Shown here: in pieces, positions 27,211 through 34,478 of the stretch
Position numbering within the stretch: position 1 is the first letter of the stretch
Layout: each line of letters opens with the position of its first letter
IMG/VR virus record: IMGVR_UViG_3300021964_000172
Span: 1 to 40,165 of that record
Source of the DNA: a virus
Length of the DNA stretch: 40,165 nt
Reading direction: 5' to 3' (one strand)
The notes under the pieces: generated by a model
Seen by the model: only the letters and a program-made list of their open reading frames with translations
Told to the model about the DNA's origin: nothing
The model's database searches: none
Made by a program: the position numbers and the translations under genes

Positions 27211-28730
27211 TTTTAAATGGGGAAGAAGTAAAACAAAAGTTGCTACAAGGTATTAACTTGGTTGCTGATACTGTAAAACCTACGCTTGGCCCTCAAGCCA
27301 AGACTGTTATTTTGCAGGGTAATCCACCAGTCGTCATTAATGACGGAGTAACTATTACAAAGTATGTTTCTCATAATGACCCCTATGTTCAAATGGGTGT
27401 GCAATTGGTTCAAAACTTAGCAAGTAAAGCACAAGAAGGTTCGGGAGACGGAACGACTACTGCTTGTATTCTTGCACAGGCTTTTTGTAACGAATTGATG
27501 AAGAATGAAGAACAACTGACTACTCACAACTTTAATCTCCTAATGGAATCTCTTCGTGAACAGACTATCAATTTCTTGAATAGTATTTCTATTGAAGTTA
27601 AGGATGATGATATTATGAATGTCGCTACTATTGCGGCAAATAACGACTCGTCATTGGGTGAATTGATTCAAGAAGCATTTAATACGGTTGGTCGTGATGG
27701 AGTTATTACTGTTGAGGAATCTAATAATTACCAAACACAACTAATTCTTCGTGAAGGTATGGAGATTCAAGAAGGCTATCTTAGCCATCTTATGTGTAAT
27801 ACAGAAAGTGGAAAAGTTGAATTTGATAATCCTGTTGTTTTCATGTCAAATATGAGCCTTCGCCATTTCAAGGACATTATGCCTTTGCTTGAGTATTCAG
27901 CAAGTCAAAGCCGACCACTTTTAATTATGTGCAAAGGTATGGATGGTTCAGCACTTAACAATTTGATTATGAATCTAATCAATAAGACTGTTGAATGTGC
28001 AGTAGTTATGGCTCCTAACTTCGGAGATGCTCAGATTGATGAGTTGTCTGATATTCAGTCTTTGATTGGCGGTAAGGTCTTTGTTGAAGAAAGCAAAGAT
28101 GATTCTAAACTTTTTACTGAAACTGATTTGGGAACCTGTTCTAAGGTTATTATTACAAAGGAAACTACGACCTTTGTTGGTGGAGAAGGTAATACAGAAG
28201 AACGCATTAAATCACTAAAGCAACAGGCTCAAGAATTAAAGGGACACGATTTGGCTAGGATTAAAACGAGAGTCTCTCGTCTAAAGGGAGGTATTGCTAC
28301 TATTAAGGTCGGTGCTTCATCTTCAATTGAAATGCGTGAAAAGAAAGAAAGACTTGATGATGCACTTAACGCAACAAAAGCCGCTTTAGAAGAAGGTATT
28401 GTTGTCGGTGGCGGTGTTCCGTTTATTCGTCTTGCTTATGCAATTGAAGCACCCGAATGGTTCAGAAAGTCAGTTGTTAAGCCTTATCGTGTTCTATTGG
28501 ACAATGCAAACTATACCGAGCAAACAAGAGTCGTTGGGTTTGAAATTGAAAAGACAATTGATGGGACAAATCCTAATTGGGGATTCAATGCTGTTTCATG
28601 TCAGCATGAAGATTTAGCAGAAGCAGGAGTCTTTGACCCTGTGAAGGTTTCTAAGAATAGTTTCTTAGCGGCATTATCAATTGCTCAGTTGTTTTATTCA
28701 ACAGATGTAGCAGTATTAGTGGAGGAATAA
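27207..28730 (+). CDS. groEL: GroEL-like group I chaperonin
   Basis: This 507-residue protein folds proteins in an ATP-driven ring. It has TLGPQAKTVIL, NDGVTITK, the ATP loop SGDGTTTACI (D81), VGRDGVITVEE, EMREKKERLDDALNATKAAL and EEGIVVGGG, all group I (GroEL) rather than thermosome motifs. The apical domain includes EIQEGYLSHLM. It is shorter than GroEL (548) and lacks the GGM-rich tail, ending VAVLVEE. With the upstream GroES it is probably used for folding viral capsid or replication proteins. Group I chaperonins in archaea are limited to some lineages, so the origin by transfer from bacteria or phage is likely. Confidence 0.92.
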   Translation: MILNGEEVKQKLLQGINLVADTVKPTLGPQAKTVILQGNPPVVINDGVTITKYVSHNDPYVQMGVQLVQNLASKAQEGSGDGTTTACILAQAFCNELMKNEEQLTTHNFNLLMESLREQTINFLNSISIEVKDDDIMNVATIAANNDSSLGELIQEAFNTVGRDGVITVEESNNYQTQLILREGMEIQEGYLSHLMCNTESGKVEFDNPVVFMSNMSLRHFKDIMPLLEYSASQSRPLLIMCKGMDGSALNNLIMNLINKTVECAVVMAPNFGDAQIDELSDIQSLIGGKVFVEESKDDSKLFTETDLGTCSKVIITKETTTFVGGEGNTEERIKSLKQQAQELKGHDLARIKTRVSRLKGGIATIKVGASSSIEMREKKERLDDALNATKAALEEGIVVGGGVPFIRLAYAIEAPEWFRKSVVKPYRVLLDNANYTEQTRVVGFEIEKTIDGTNPNWGFNAVSCQHEDLAEAGVFDPVKVSKNSFLAALSIAQLFYSTDVAVLVEE

Positions 28731-28732
28731 AT

Positions 28733-28864
28733 ATGTTAGATGCTTTAAATATTTTATTAGATAACGAAATTGTGAGAATGACTGTTGTTTATGCTGATGG
28801 TTCACTAGATATTCTTCTTAGGCAAAAGGACGGGACATTTAGTGTAGAAAGGAGGAAACCCTGA
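28733..28864 (+). CDS. Small protein, 43 aa
   Basis: Read by hand: MLDALNILLDNEIVRMTVVY, then ADGSLDILLRQKDGTFSVER and RKP. It is beta-rich with no cysteines. It has GGAGGAATAAAT upstream and ends in an overlap (TGATG) with the next zinc gene. Confidence 0.55.
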   Translation: MLDALNILLDNEIVRMTVVYADGSLDILLRQKDGTFSVERRKP

Positions 28865-28980
28865 TGGAATGTCCAAATTGTAAAAGAAGTGTTATTCCTC
28901 ATTTTGGTGGGTATCATCTCCGAAGATACGGTATGTGTCAAGATTGTTGGGAAATTAAATTTAAAGAGGGTAAAAAATGA
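28864..28980 (+). CDS. Mini zinc-ribbon protein, 38 aa
   Basis: Read by hand: MECPNCKRSVIPHFGGYHLR, then RYGMCQDCWEIKFKEGKK. Two CxxC knuckles with basic residues form a complete zinc ribbon. It overlaps both neighbours, with AAAGGAGGAAACC as its ribosome site. Confidence 0.65.
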   Translation: MECPNCKRSVIPHFGGYHLRRYGMCQDCWEIKFKEGKK

Positions 28981-29372
28981 AAAAAGCAGTAACTGTGACT
29001 TTACCCGCACCTCACAAAGCAAGGGTTAAATGCCCTATTTGTGTGGGAAATAAATGCAAAGTCTGCGGAATGACTGGAGAATTAGCAATTGAAGTTGCGC
29101 CAAAAATCCCTATTCAAAGAGCACATATTATTAAATATGTTGTTGAAAATATTCATGAAGTAGCGAAAGAAATAACCAAAAAGTATGGTTTAGTTCCAGA
29201 AATCAATACTTCTGAAGTATTGGAAGTTAATCAAGGACAGTATGAAGTGGTTCAAGTTTCTAGTCTAGGTGGTGTTTGTTGGGTCGTTAATCGTTTGGAT
29301 GATTTAGATACCCCAAGATATTTTACTTCAAAACAGGAACTTGACAAGTTTAAACAGGGGTGGATGAATTGA
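28977..29372 (+). CDS. Zinc-finger protein, 131 aa
   Basis: Residues 19-31 hold CPICVGNKCKVCG, a tight zinc cluster, following a basic N-terminus. The remainder (IIKYVVENIHEVAKEITKKY and a beta-rich WVVNRLDDLDTPRYFTS) is not recognised. It overlaps the preceding gene by ATGA. A regulator or a subunit of a larger complex is possible. Confidence 0.6.
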   Translation: MKKAVTVTLPAPHKARVKCPICVGNKCKVCGMTGELAIEVAPKIPIQRAHIIKYVVENIHEVAKEITKKYGLVPEINTSEVLEVNQGQYEVVQVSSLGGVCWVVNRLDDLDTPRYFTSKQELDKFKQGWMN

Positions 29373-29581
29373 CAGATGATTTAGAAGTAAAAGGAACCAT
29401 AGTCCGTAATGCTGAACTGGACTGTAAAATAAAGCGTGGTGTCTATTGGAACATAGATGTCATGGATATTCGTTGGTATCGTAATGACAAGCCAACAAAT
29501 AAAGGCATTCGTTTGAATGTTGATGAAGCAAAATTGTTATTACAAATTTTAAGGAGAGAATTAGATGAAGAGAGTAAGTGA
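29360..29581 (+). CDS. Protein of about 73 aa; start uncertain
   Basis: No ATG fits. GTG at 29360 (MDELTDDLEV...) or TTG at 29369, which would overlap the previous stop as TTGA with GGGGTG six bases upstream, are both possible. The protein is mixed beta/alpha (VYWNIDVMDIRWYRNDKP) and ends LRRELDEESK. It overlaps the next gene by 17 bases. Function is unknown. Confidence 0.6.
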   Translation: MDELTDDLEVKGTIVRNAELDCKIKRGVYWNIDVMDIRWYRNDKPTNKGIRLNVDEAKLLLQILRRELDEESK

Positions 29582-29828
29582 TGTTCAATCAAAGAAAAGC
29601 CTACGGGCGGCAAATGAAGAAAGACAATATGGACAGGGAGCAGTTCCTCGTTTTGGGACTTGTTCTGGAAAAATTATTGATTTGTTTGCTATTTATGTTG
29701 AAGAAAGTATGACTGTTCCGCCTAAAGGTGGAAGAGGTTGTCGTGTTCAAAAAGAACATATTGATTTGTGTTTTGGTAAGTTTTATCAGGCTATGAGAGA
29801 GTTTATGGATGGTGAAAAGAATGAATAA
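29565..29828 (+). CDS. Protein of 87 aa, unknown
   Basis: The gene starts MKRVSDVQSKKSLRAANEER behind AAGGAGAG. It has a glycine/arginine-rich centre (VPPKGGRGCRVQKEH) and a helical end (FYQAMREFMDGEKNE). It overlaps the following gene by eight bases. No family is recognised. Confidence 0.6.
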   Translation: MKRVSDVQSKKSLRAANEERQYGQGAVPRFGTCSGKIIDLFAIYVEESMTVPPKGGRGCRVQKEHIDLCFGKFYQAMREFMDGEKNE

Positions 29829-30174
29829 ACTTTACTTGATTACAACCAACAATAAGAAGTTTGATTCTTGGTCTAAAGAGATGAAGAAGAAACTAAAAGA
29901 TGCGGCATTAGACCATTTCAATGCAGGATATAATGATGTTGTAAATGGGAATTATTTTGCTAGAGCGTCATTTGTTTGTTATTGGGAGATTTATGACAAT
30001 GATTCCCTTGCACGATTAGCACCCGCTATTACCCAAGCATCATTTGTTCATATGTTCCATAGGTTCATGGAAATGGGAATGCACGAAGAAATAAGGGTTG
30101 TTGAGCAATTAATGATGAATTTCTTGCGACTCCTTCAAAGACTAGAAGGAGAGGAAAATAATGAAGAAGAGTGA
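29821..30174 (+). CDS. Helical protein, 117 aa
   Basis: The start at 29821 gives MNKLYLITTNNKKFDSWSKE. The body is helical with aromatic clusters (FVCYWEIYDNDS, FVHMFHRFMEMG) and an acidic end (EGEENNEEE). It overlaps both neighbours. Unknown function. Confidence 0.6.
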   Translation: MNKLYLITTNNKKFDSWSKEMKKKLKDAALDHFNAGYNDVVNGNYFARASFVCYWEIYDNDSLARLAPAITQASFVHMFHRFMEMGMHEEIRVVEQLMMNFLRLLQRLEGEENNEEE

Positions 30175-30403
30175 TTGGATTTACTTGGCGAAAGCCATGT
30201 GGTCTTATTCAGAAAAAAATGAAGGTAAAGTCAGTAGCCTTCTAAAACAACTGATTAGAGAAATAAATAATAATAAGGAGATGATTGAAAATGACATGGG
30301 AAAATATGAGCAGAATGCTACAAGCGACAGACCAATTGACACCGACTCAACAGATAAGTCGGATTTCACGGGACTTGGAAAAATTCACGACGGAGAAGAG
30401 TAG
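30161..30403 (+). CDS. Protein of 80 aa overlapping the ligase start
   Basis: The first 40 residues (MKKSDWIYLAKAMWSYSEKN) lie in DNA with no other gene and look real. The last 38 (NATSDRPIDTDSTDKSDFTG) overlap the beginning of the ligase gene in another frame by 113 bases, an unusually long overlap for this window. An AAGGAG for the ligase start lies inside it. The C-terminal part is probably disordered. Confidence 0.5.
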   Translation: MKKSDWIYLAKAMWSYSEKNEGKVSSLLKQLIREINNNKEMIENDMGKYEQNATSDRPIDTDSTDKSDFTGLGKIHDGEE

Positions 30404-31832
30404 TCCTTCTTTAGTTTTGCAGATTCTTGATAAAGATAAACTAGAAGCAAATAGTCTCGGTTTAGCAAAGGCAAAGAAATGGATGGCTAAAATCTTTGAT
30501 GTTTTTGATGATGAAATTGATGGATTAATGTATGCCCATGATGATTTGGGCGAAGCAATTTATCACCTTGACCCATCAGCAGAAAAACAACGAAACTTTT
30601 CTGTTCAGTATGTTCATCGTATTTTGAATATGAACTGCGGAAAGATTGATTCTAACGAGTTTTCTATTCTTGAGGAATCAATTTTGGCTATGTCTGCAAA
30701 CGCACGACGCTGGTTCATTCGCTATATGCTAAGAACACCACGAAACGGAATCAATGAAGGAACAGTTGCGAAGATTATCGTCAAGCACTACAATAAGAAG
30801 CAAGCAGATGTAAAGAAACATTTGAACTTCAATTCTGTTGAAGTAGTTGTTTCTCATTATGTTGCTGGTTCTAATCCTCCATGTAATCTAACATATGGAA
30901 AATTCATTAAACCAATGCTTGCTAAAGAAGTTCCGATGAATAAATGGCCGACTAACTTTGTTGTTGATTACAAATATGATGGGAACCGCTATCAGATTCA
31001 CATTGATGGTGATAAGACGATGATTTTTAACCGTAAAGGTAAGATTGTGACTAATCAATTCCCTGATGTTGTTGAATTGGTTCAAGCATATGATGTTCAA
31101 AATGCAATTCTTGATGGTGAAATCTATCCTATCTTAGAAAATGGCGCACCTGCACCTCATAAGCAAATGGGAACAAGAGTTCATTCAAAGAATATTCAAG
31201 AGGCTATGGAAAGGGTCAAGGTTGAATGGGTCATTTTTGATTGTCTCATGTTGAACAACGAAACAGTCATGGATTTGTCATACACAGAACGCTTAGAGAA
31301 GATGAAAGACTTGCCGAATCAAGCACACCGAATCACCGAAGGAGACATTATGGCTTTTTACCATGAAGCAATCAACGAAGGGTTTGAAGGAATCATCGTT
31401 AAAGATGCAAGCCAACCATACCAATCAGGAAAACGCTCCGTTTCTTGGGCTAAATACAAACCTCCGCAGATTAATCTTGATGTTGTTGTCCTCTCCGCAA
31501 AATACGGGGAAGGAAAGAGGTCAAGTGTTTTCGGCACTTACGAATTAGGAGTGAAGGCTGATAATGGTTTTCATAGCGTTGGCTGGTGCGGGACGGGCTT
31601 CTCGGATAGCGATTTAATCAACCTCACCAATACGCTACGGCGTAATGTTGAATCCTTTGACAACGGGCAATTCTTTGTTTCACCTGTTGTCATTTTAGAA
31701 GTAAAGGCTGATTTGGTTAGCCGTGATGAAAAGGGGAACATTGGACTCAGGTTCCCTCGTTGTGTTCGTATTCGTGATGATAAGTTCGTTGCAGATATTA
31801 ATACTTTAAATGATGTGGAGAGATTAGAATGA
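30291..31832 (+). CDS. lig: ATP-dependent DNA ligase
   Basis: The start at 30291 (MTWENMSRMLQATDQ) follows AAGGAG. The 513-residue protein has an N-terminal helical DNA-binding domain (1-200), the adenylation motif DYKYDG with nucleophile K228, motif III-type WVIFDCLMLN, motif IV EGFEGIIVKD and motif V SWAKYKP, then an OB-fold domain ending in motif VI-like RFPRCVRIRDDK. It seals nicks, joining Okazaki fragments during viral replication. It is of the archaeal/eukaryal ligase I type, slightly shorter than cellular ones (about 560). Confidence 0.92.
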   Translation: MTWENMSRMLQATDQLTPTQQISRISRDLEKFTTEKSSPSLVLQILDKDKLEANSLGLAKAKKWMAKIFDVFDDEIDGLMYAHDDLGEAIYHLDPSAEKQRNFSVQYVHRILNMNCGKIDSNEFSILEESILAMSANARRWFIRYMLRTPRNGINEGTVAKIIVKHYNKKQADVKKHLNFNSVEVVVSHYVAGSNPPCNLTYGKFIKPMLAKEVPMNKWPTNFVVDYKYDGNRYQIHIDGDKTMIFNRKGKIVTNQFPDVVELVQAYDVQNAILDGEIYPILENGAPAPHKQMGTRVHSKNIQEAMERVKVEWVIFDCLMLNNETVMDLSYTERLEKMKDLPNQAHRITEGDIMAFYHEAINEGFEGIIVKDASQPYQSGKRSVSWAKYKPPQINLDVVVLSAKYGEGKRSSVFGTYELGVKADNGFHSVGWCGTGFSDSDLINLTNTLRRNVESFDNGQFFVSPVVILEVKADLVSRDEKGNIGLRFPRCVRIRDDKFVADINTLNDVERLE

Positions 31833-32203
31833 AAGAAGAACAAGCAATTTGGAATACAAAATATTATCCTGATATTATGGGACGATGCCGTAAGATTTCT
31901 GAAATGAGTCTTAAACAATGCAATACAGCAATTGGGACTTCCTTTGCTAGAATGAAAACAATTAAGGTTCAACTTGATGGTTTATATCAACGGCGTTTTG
32001 TTCTCATGCAAGAGATGGGCGAAACAGATTATATGCGTAAAAACACTAAAGAAAAAATTGTGCAGAATCTTGCCCTTAAAGAACAAGTGCAACCCAATGA
32101 AAGAATGCAACAGATTTTACTTACGGCTCTCAATTTTATTGAACAAGGCCAAAGTATTGATTTAGTAAAAGCAATTCTTGAACAAGCGAGGGATGAATTA
32201 TGA
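31829..32203 (+). CDS. Helical protein, 124 aa
   Basis: The protein (MKEEQAIWNTKYYPDIMGRC) is helical and moderately basic, with TDYMRKNTKEKIVQNLALKE in the middle. It overlaps the ligase stop and the histone-fold start by ATGA. No domain is recognised. Position suggests a DNA-replication accessory. Confidence 0.6.
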   Translation: MKEEQAIWNTKYYPDIMGRCRKISEMSLKQCNTAIGTSFARMKTIKVQLDGLYQRRFVLMQEMGETDYMRKNTKEKIVQNLALKEQVQPNERMQQILLTALNFIEQGQSIDLVKAILEQARDEL

Positions 32204-32643
32204 TTCAGCAAGGAGAAATGACAATTATTGATACAGTAACATATAGGTGTTTAAAAGTTGATGAAGATGGTTATGCTCATCTTAAGAATATCCTCCATGA
32301 GCAAGGGAGGCCAAAATTAGTTTTGCAGAAATATTGCCCTTATATCAAGGATAATCAAATCGTTATTCCTGAGAAGCCTGAGTATCAAAAACCTAAAGCC
32401 ACCACTAAAATCAATGTCACTAAGTTGATTAAAGAAACGACAGACCTTCAAGTTTCAAATGAAGCAAAGTATTTCATTACACAATGGGTGGAAACTGCGA
32501 TTTCTAATCTTGTAAGCAACGCAGAAGAAAACGCTATTAACAGGGGCGACTCTCGCTTAACTGCGGCGCACTTCTTTTGGCTTGAAACAAATACAGCACC
32601 AAACGGCTACTGGCCTTCAAACACAGAATACATTCAGGATTGA
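32200..32643 (+). CDS. Histone-fold protein with N-terminal extension, 147 aa
   Basis: Residues 71-130 follow the archaeal histone pattern: INVTKLIKETTDLQVSNEAK, then a long helix ITQWVETAISNLVSNAEENA, then RGDSRLTAAHFFWLE, corresponding to the V/I-S-x-E-A start of the central helix and the final R-x-T-A-x-H-x-x-x-A segment. A 65-residue N-terminal region (beta-like, DTVTYRCLKVDEDGYAHL) and a short C-terminal tail are extra. It could wrap or condense viral DNA, or act in a CBF/NF-Y-like regulator. The fold is inferred from pattern and needs a profile search. Confidence 0.65.
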   Translation: MIQQGEMTIIDTVTYRCLKVDEDGYAHLKNILHEQGRPKLVLQKYCPYIKDNQIVIPEKPEYQKPKATTKINVTKLIKETTDLQVSNEAKYFITQWVETAISNLVSNAEENAINRGDSRLTAAHFFWLETNTAPNGYWPSNTEYIQD

Positions 32644-32647
32644 TAGT

Positions 32648-33004
32648 ATGATTACTGATACCCAAATCCAAAGTTGGATAGAAAAATTTGGGACAGTAAC
32701 GAGTTTTACTTTTGTTGTTTATGGTGATATGAAAGAAGAAGAATTAGCCACTATTATCAAAGGTTTAGTTTTTCACTTAAACTGTAAAAATTTTCAACTT
32801 GAAACGGCTGTATTTTCAGAACACATTAACGAAGAAAAAGCAGTTGCTTGGAATACATATCAAGGAACCTCAATTTCTTTTGTTTTTGCAGGAGATGTAT
32901 TAGACATTGAGAATGAGGTTATTGAAGTCGTTCAAGATGGTTTAAAGTATCTTAGATACAAAAACGACTACATGGGTAATGATAGGAGTTGTTCTTATGT
33001 ATAG
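32648..33004 (+). CDS. Protein of 118 aa, unknown
   Basis: The gene begins MITDTQIQSWIEKFGTVTSF, is acidic and looks like an alpha/beta sandwich (FTFVVYGDMKEEELATIIKG, TSISFVFAGDVLDIENEV). It overlaps the start region of the LAGLIDADG-like gene and carries its AGGAG. No family is recognised. Confidence 0.6.
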   Translation: MITDTQIQSWIEKFGTVTSFTFVVYGDMKEEELATIIKGLVFHLNCKNFQLETAVFSEHINEEKAVAWNTYQGTSISFVFAGDVLDIENEVIEVVQDGLKYLRYKNDYMGNDRSCSYV

Positions 33005-33392
33005 TAAAGATATGCTTATAGGTATTTTGCTATCTTCGGGCAAACTAGATTTTAATATTGAAAGAGTAAAAGACTCTCAAATAGGCTATCGTATTCGGGT
33101 GAAAATTATCCTTCGTGCTGAAGAACCATTTCTTAGAGCAGTAGAAAGAACACTACTTCAACATGAAATTATATCTTCTTACAAAGAAAAAGAATCAAAG
33201 ACAAGACCTAAACCAGTCTTAAAAATTGGCGGCATTAAAAATCTGTATAAACTGACACAATTAGTTCCAGTATTGCCCGACGCAAAGGATGAATGGGGAA
33301 TATTTAGAGAATTAGTTAGTTTAATATCCGAAAATAAACATAGAACATCAAGTGGACTTGATAGAATTTTTGAATTAAAAGGGGTCATTTAA
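32997..33392 (+). CDS. LAGLIDADG-like protein, 131 aa, probably not an active nuclease
   Basis: The start at 32997 (MYSKDMLIGILLSSGKLDFN) has AGGAG ten bases upstream. LIGILLSSGKLDF aligns with the LAGLIDADG helix (L.G.LDADGSF), and YRIRVKIILRAEEPFLRAVE and VLKIGGIKNLYKLTQLV match the strand and helix pattern that follows in this family. The catalytic aspartate position is serine, so cleavage is unlikely. It may be a DNA-binding or replication accessory derived from a homing enzyme. A single domain of this size would need to dimerise. Confidence 0.6.
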   Translation: MYSKDMLIGILLSSGKLDFNIERVKDSQIGYRIRVKIILRAEEPFLRAVERTLLQHEIISSYKEKESKTRPKPVLKIGGIKNLYKLTQLVPVLPDAKDEWGIFRELVSLISENKHRTSSGLDRIFELKGVI

Positions 33393-34237
33393 TGGGATTG
33401 ACAAATAAAAATAATAATAATAGAACAATTTTACTAACGGGCAAAACTGGAACGGGAAAATCAACAAAGGCACTTACATTTGTAAATGACCCAATCGTTC
33501 TTTATGCAAACGATATTGATTTTGACATAGGTTCATTTCCTGTGGAGAACGGTATTGTTATTGAAGATGTGCATTACAAGGCAGATAAGTCTGCAATTCT
33601 GCACATCATACGAAATTATCAAGGTCAAGTAGTATTGACTTCTATTAATCAAAAATCTGTCCCTAAAGAAATTAAGGATATGTGTAAAATCAAAAGAGCA
33701 GGTTCTCATAATTTTCTTGAGGAAGAAATAAAAACAATTGCACCGAATAGTGATTCTCCTTTCTCTTTAGAAAGAGATACCTATTCAATTGTAAATGGTT
33801 TTCTAAAAGAAAGAGATAGGGATTTAGTTGCCGAGGTATTGTTATTTAACAAACCATCAGATACGCAGATTTTATCATGGTTGTCTGAAAATATGCACCC
33901 TAACAGATTAATTTTTGTTGATGGAAGAGTTAAGAGAAGATGGAGTCAAAGATATTTTTATGCGATGCTCGCATATTCTCATACGGGTGGTTTCGTCGGA
34001 CAGTTAAATATGCCGAAGAGAAAAGCATACTCACAAATACCTAAACTAGCAAAAAGACTTGGTGTTAAGAACCAAAGGCTTCTTCCTGCTTTATTAAAAG
34101 ATGAAGCATTTAAGGAACACGCCAAAAAGAAACTTAATAATGCTGAATGCAGACTACTTAAAATTGGTGAAAAAAGGCGTAGAAAGAAAACTACTCCAAT
34201 TGAAATTCATCAATCTTCATTGGAGGAATACATTTGA
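33392..34237 (+). CDS. P-loop ATPase resembling a reduced clamp-loader large subunit
   Basis: The 281-residue protein has Walker A GKTGTGKST at residues 17-25. The Walker B region QVVLTSINQKSVPKEIKDMC lacks the DE pair but looks like the sensor-1 segment of RFC proteins (L.NxxxxIPxxLKxxC). A basic C-terminus follows (KKLNNAECRLLKIGEKRRRK). It is two genes before the RFC small subunit. I infer a minimal RFC large-subunit role; an independent DNA-binding ATPase is the alternative. The start overlaps the preceding stop as TAATG. Confidence 0.6.
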   Translation: MGLTNKNNNNRTILLTGKTGTGKSTKALTFVNDPIVLYANDIDFDIGSFPVENGIVIEDVHYKADKSAILHIIRNYQGQVVLTSINQKSVPKEIKDMCKIKRAGSHNFLEEEIKTIAPNSDSPFSLERDTYSIVNGFLKERDRDLVAEVLLFNKPSDTQILSWLSENMHPNRLIFVDGRVKRRWSQRYFYAMLAYSHTGGFVGQLNMPKRKAYSQIPKLAKRLGVKNQRLLPALLKDEAFKEHAKKKLNNAECRLLKIGEKRRRKKTTPIEIHQSSLEEYI

Positions 34238-34476
34238 AAAATCAATATAAAAAATTAATTCATAGAGTATTAAAAGATAGAGAACCTATGACATCAAGAC
34301 AGATTTTTGATGCTATTATTGACTTACCTGCGATGGAAGATGGAAAGCCAAAAAGAAGGGCAACCATTCCAGAATACAATGTATTAGTTGGAATGTTATC
34401 TAATCCCAAATATGGGTGTGTAAGAGCAAACGGTAAGTATGTTTATCCTGCTCTTTGGAAATTAAAGGAGGAATAA
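34234..34476 (+). CDS. Winged-helix-like protein, 80 aa (TTG start)
   Basis: The start is TTG at 34234, overlapping the previous stop (TTTGA) with TGGAGGA eight bases upstream. The sequence LKDREPMTSRQIFDAIIDLP, then VLVGMLSNPKYGCVRANGKY, is the layout of a winged helix similar to those in restriction or RNA polymerase subunits. It lies between the two clamp-loader genes and may be the missing DNA-contacting part. Confidence 0.6.
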   Translation: MKNQYKKLIHRVLKDREPMTSRQIFDAIIDLPAMEDGKPKRRATIPEYNVLVGMLSNPKYGCVRANGKYVYPALWKLKEE

Positions 34477-34478
34477 TA

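Noticed and set aside
27207-28730. Thermosome (group II chaperonin), as expected for an archaeal virus
   Set aside because: The motifs (DDALNATKAALEEGIVVGGG-type, VGRDGVITVEE) are GroEL-like, and a GroES-like gene overlaps its start.
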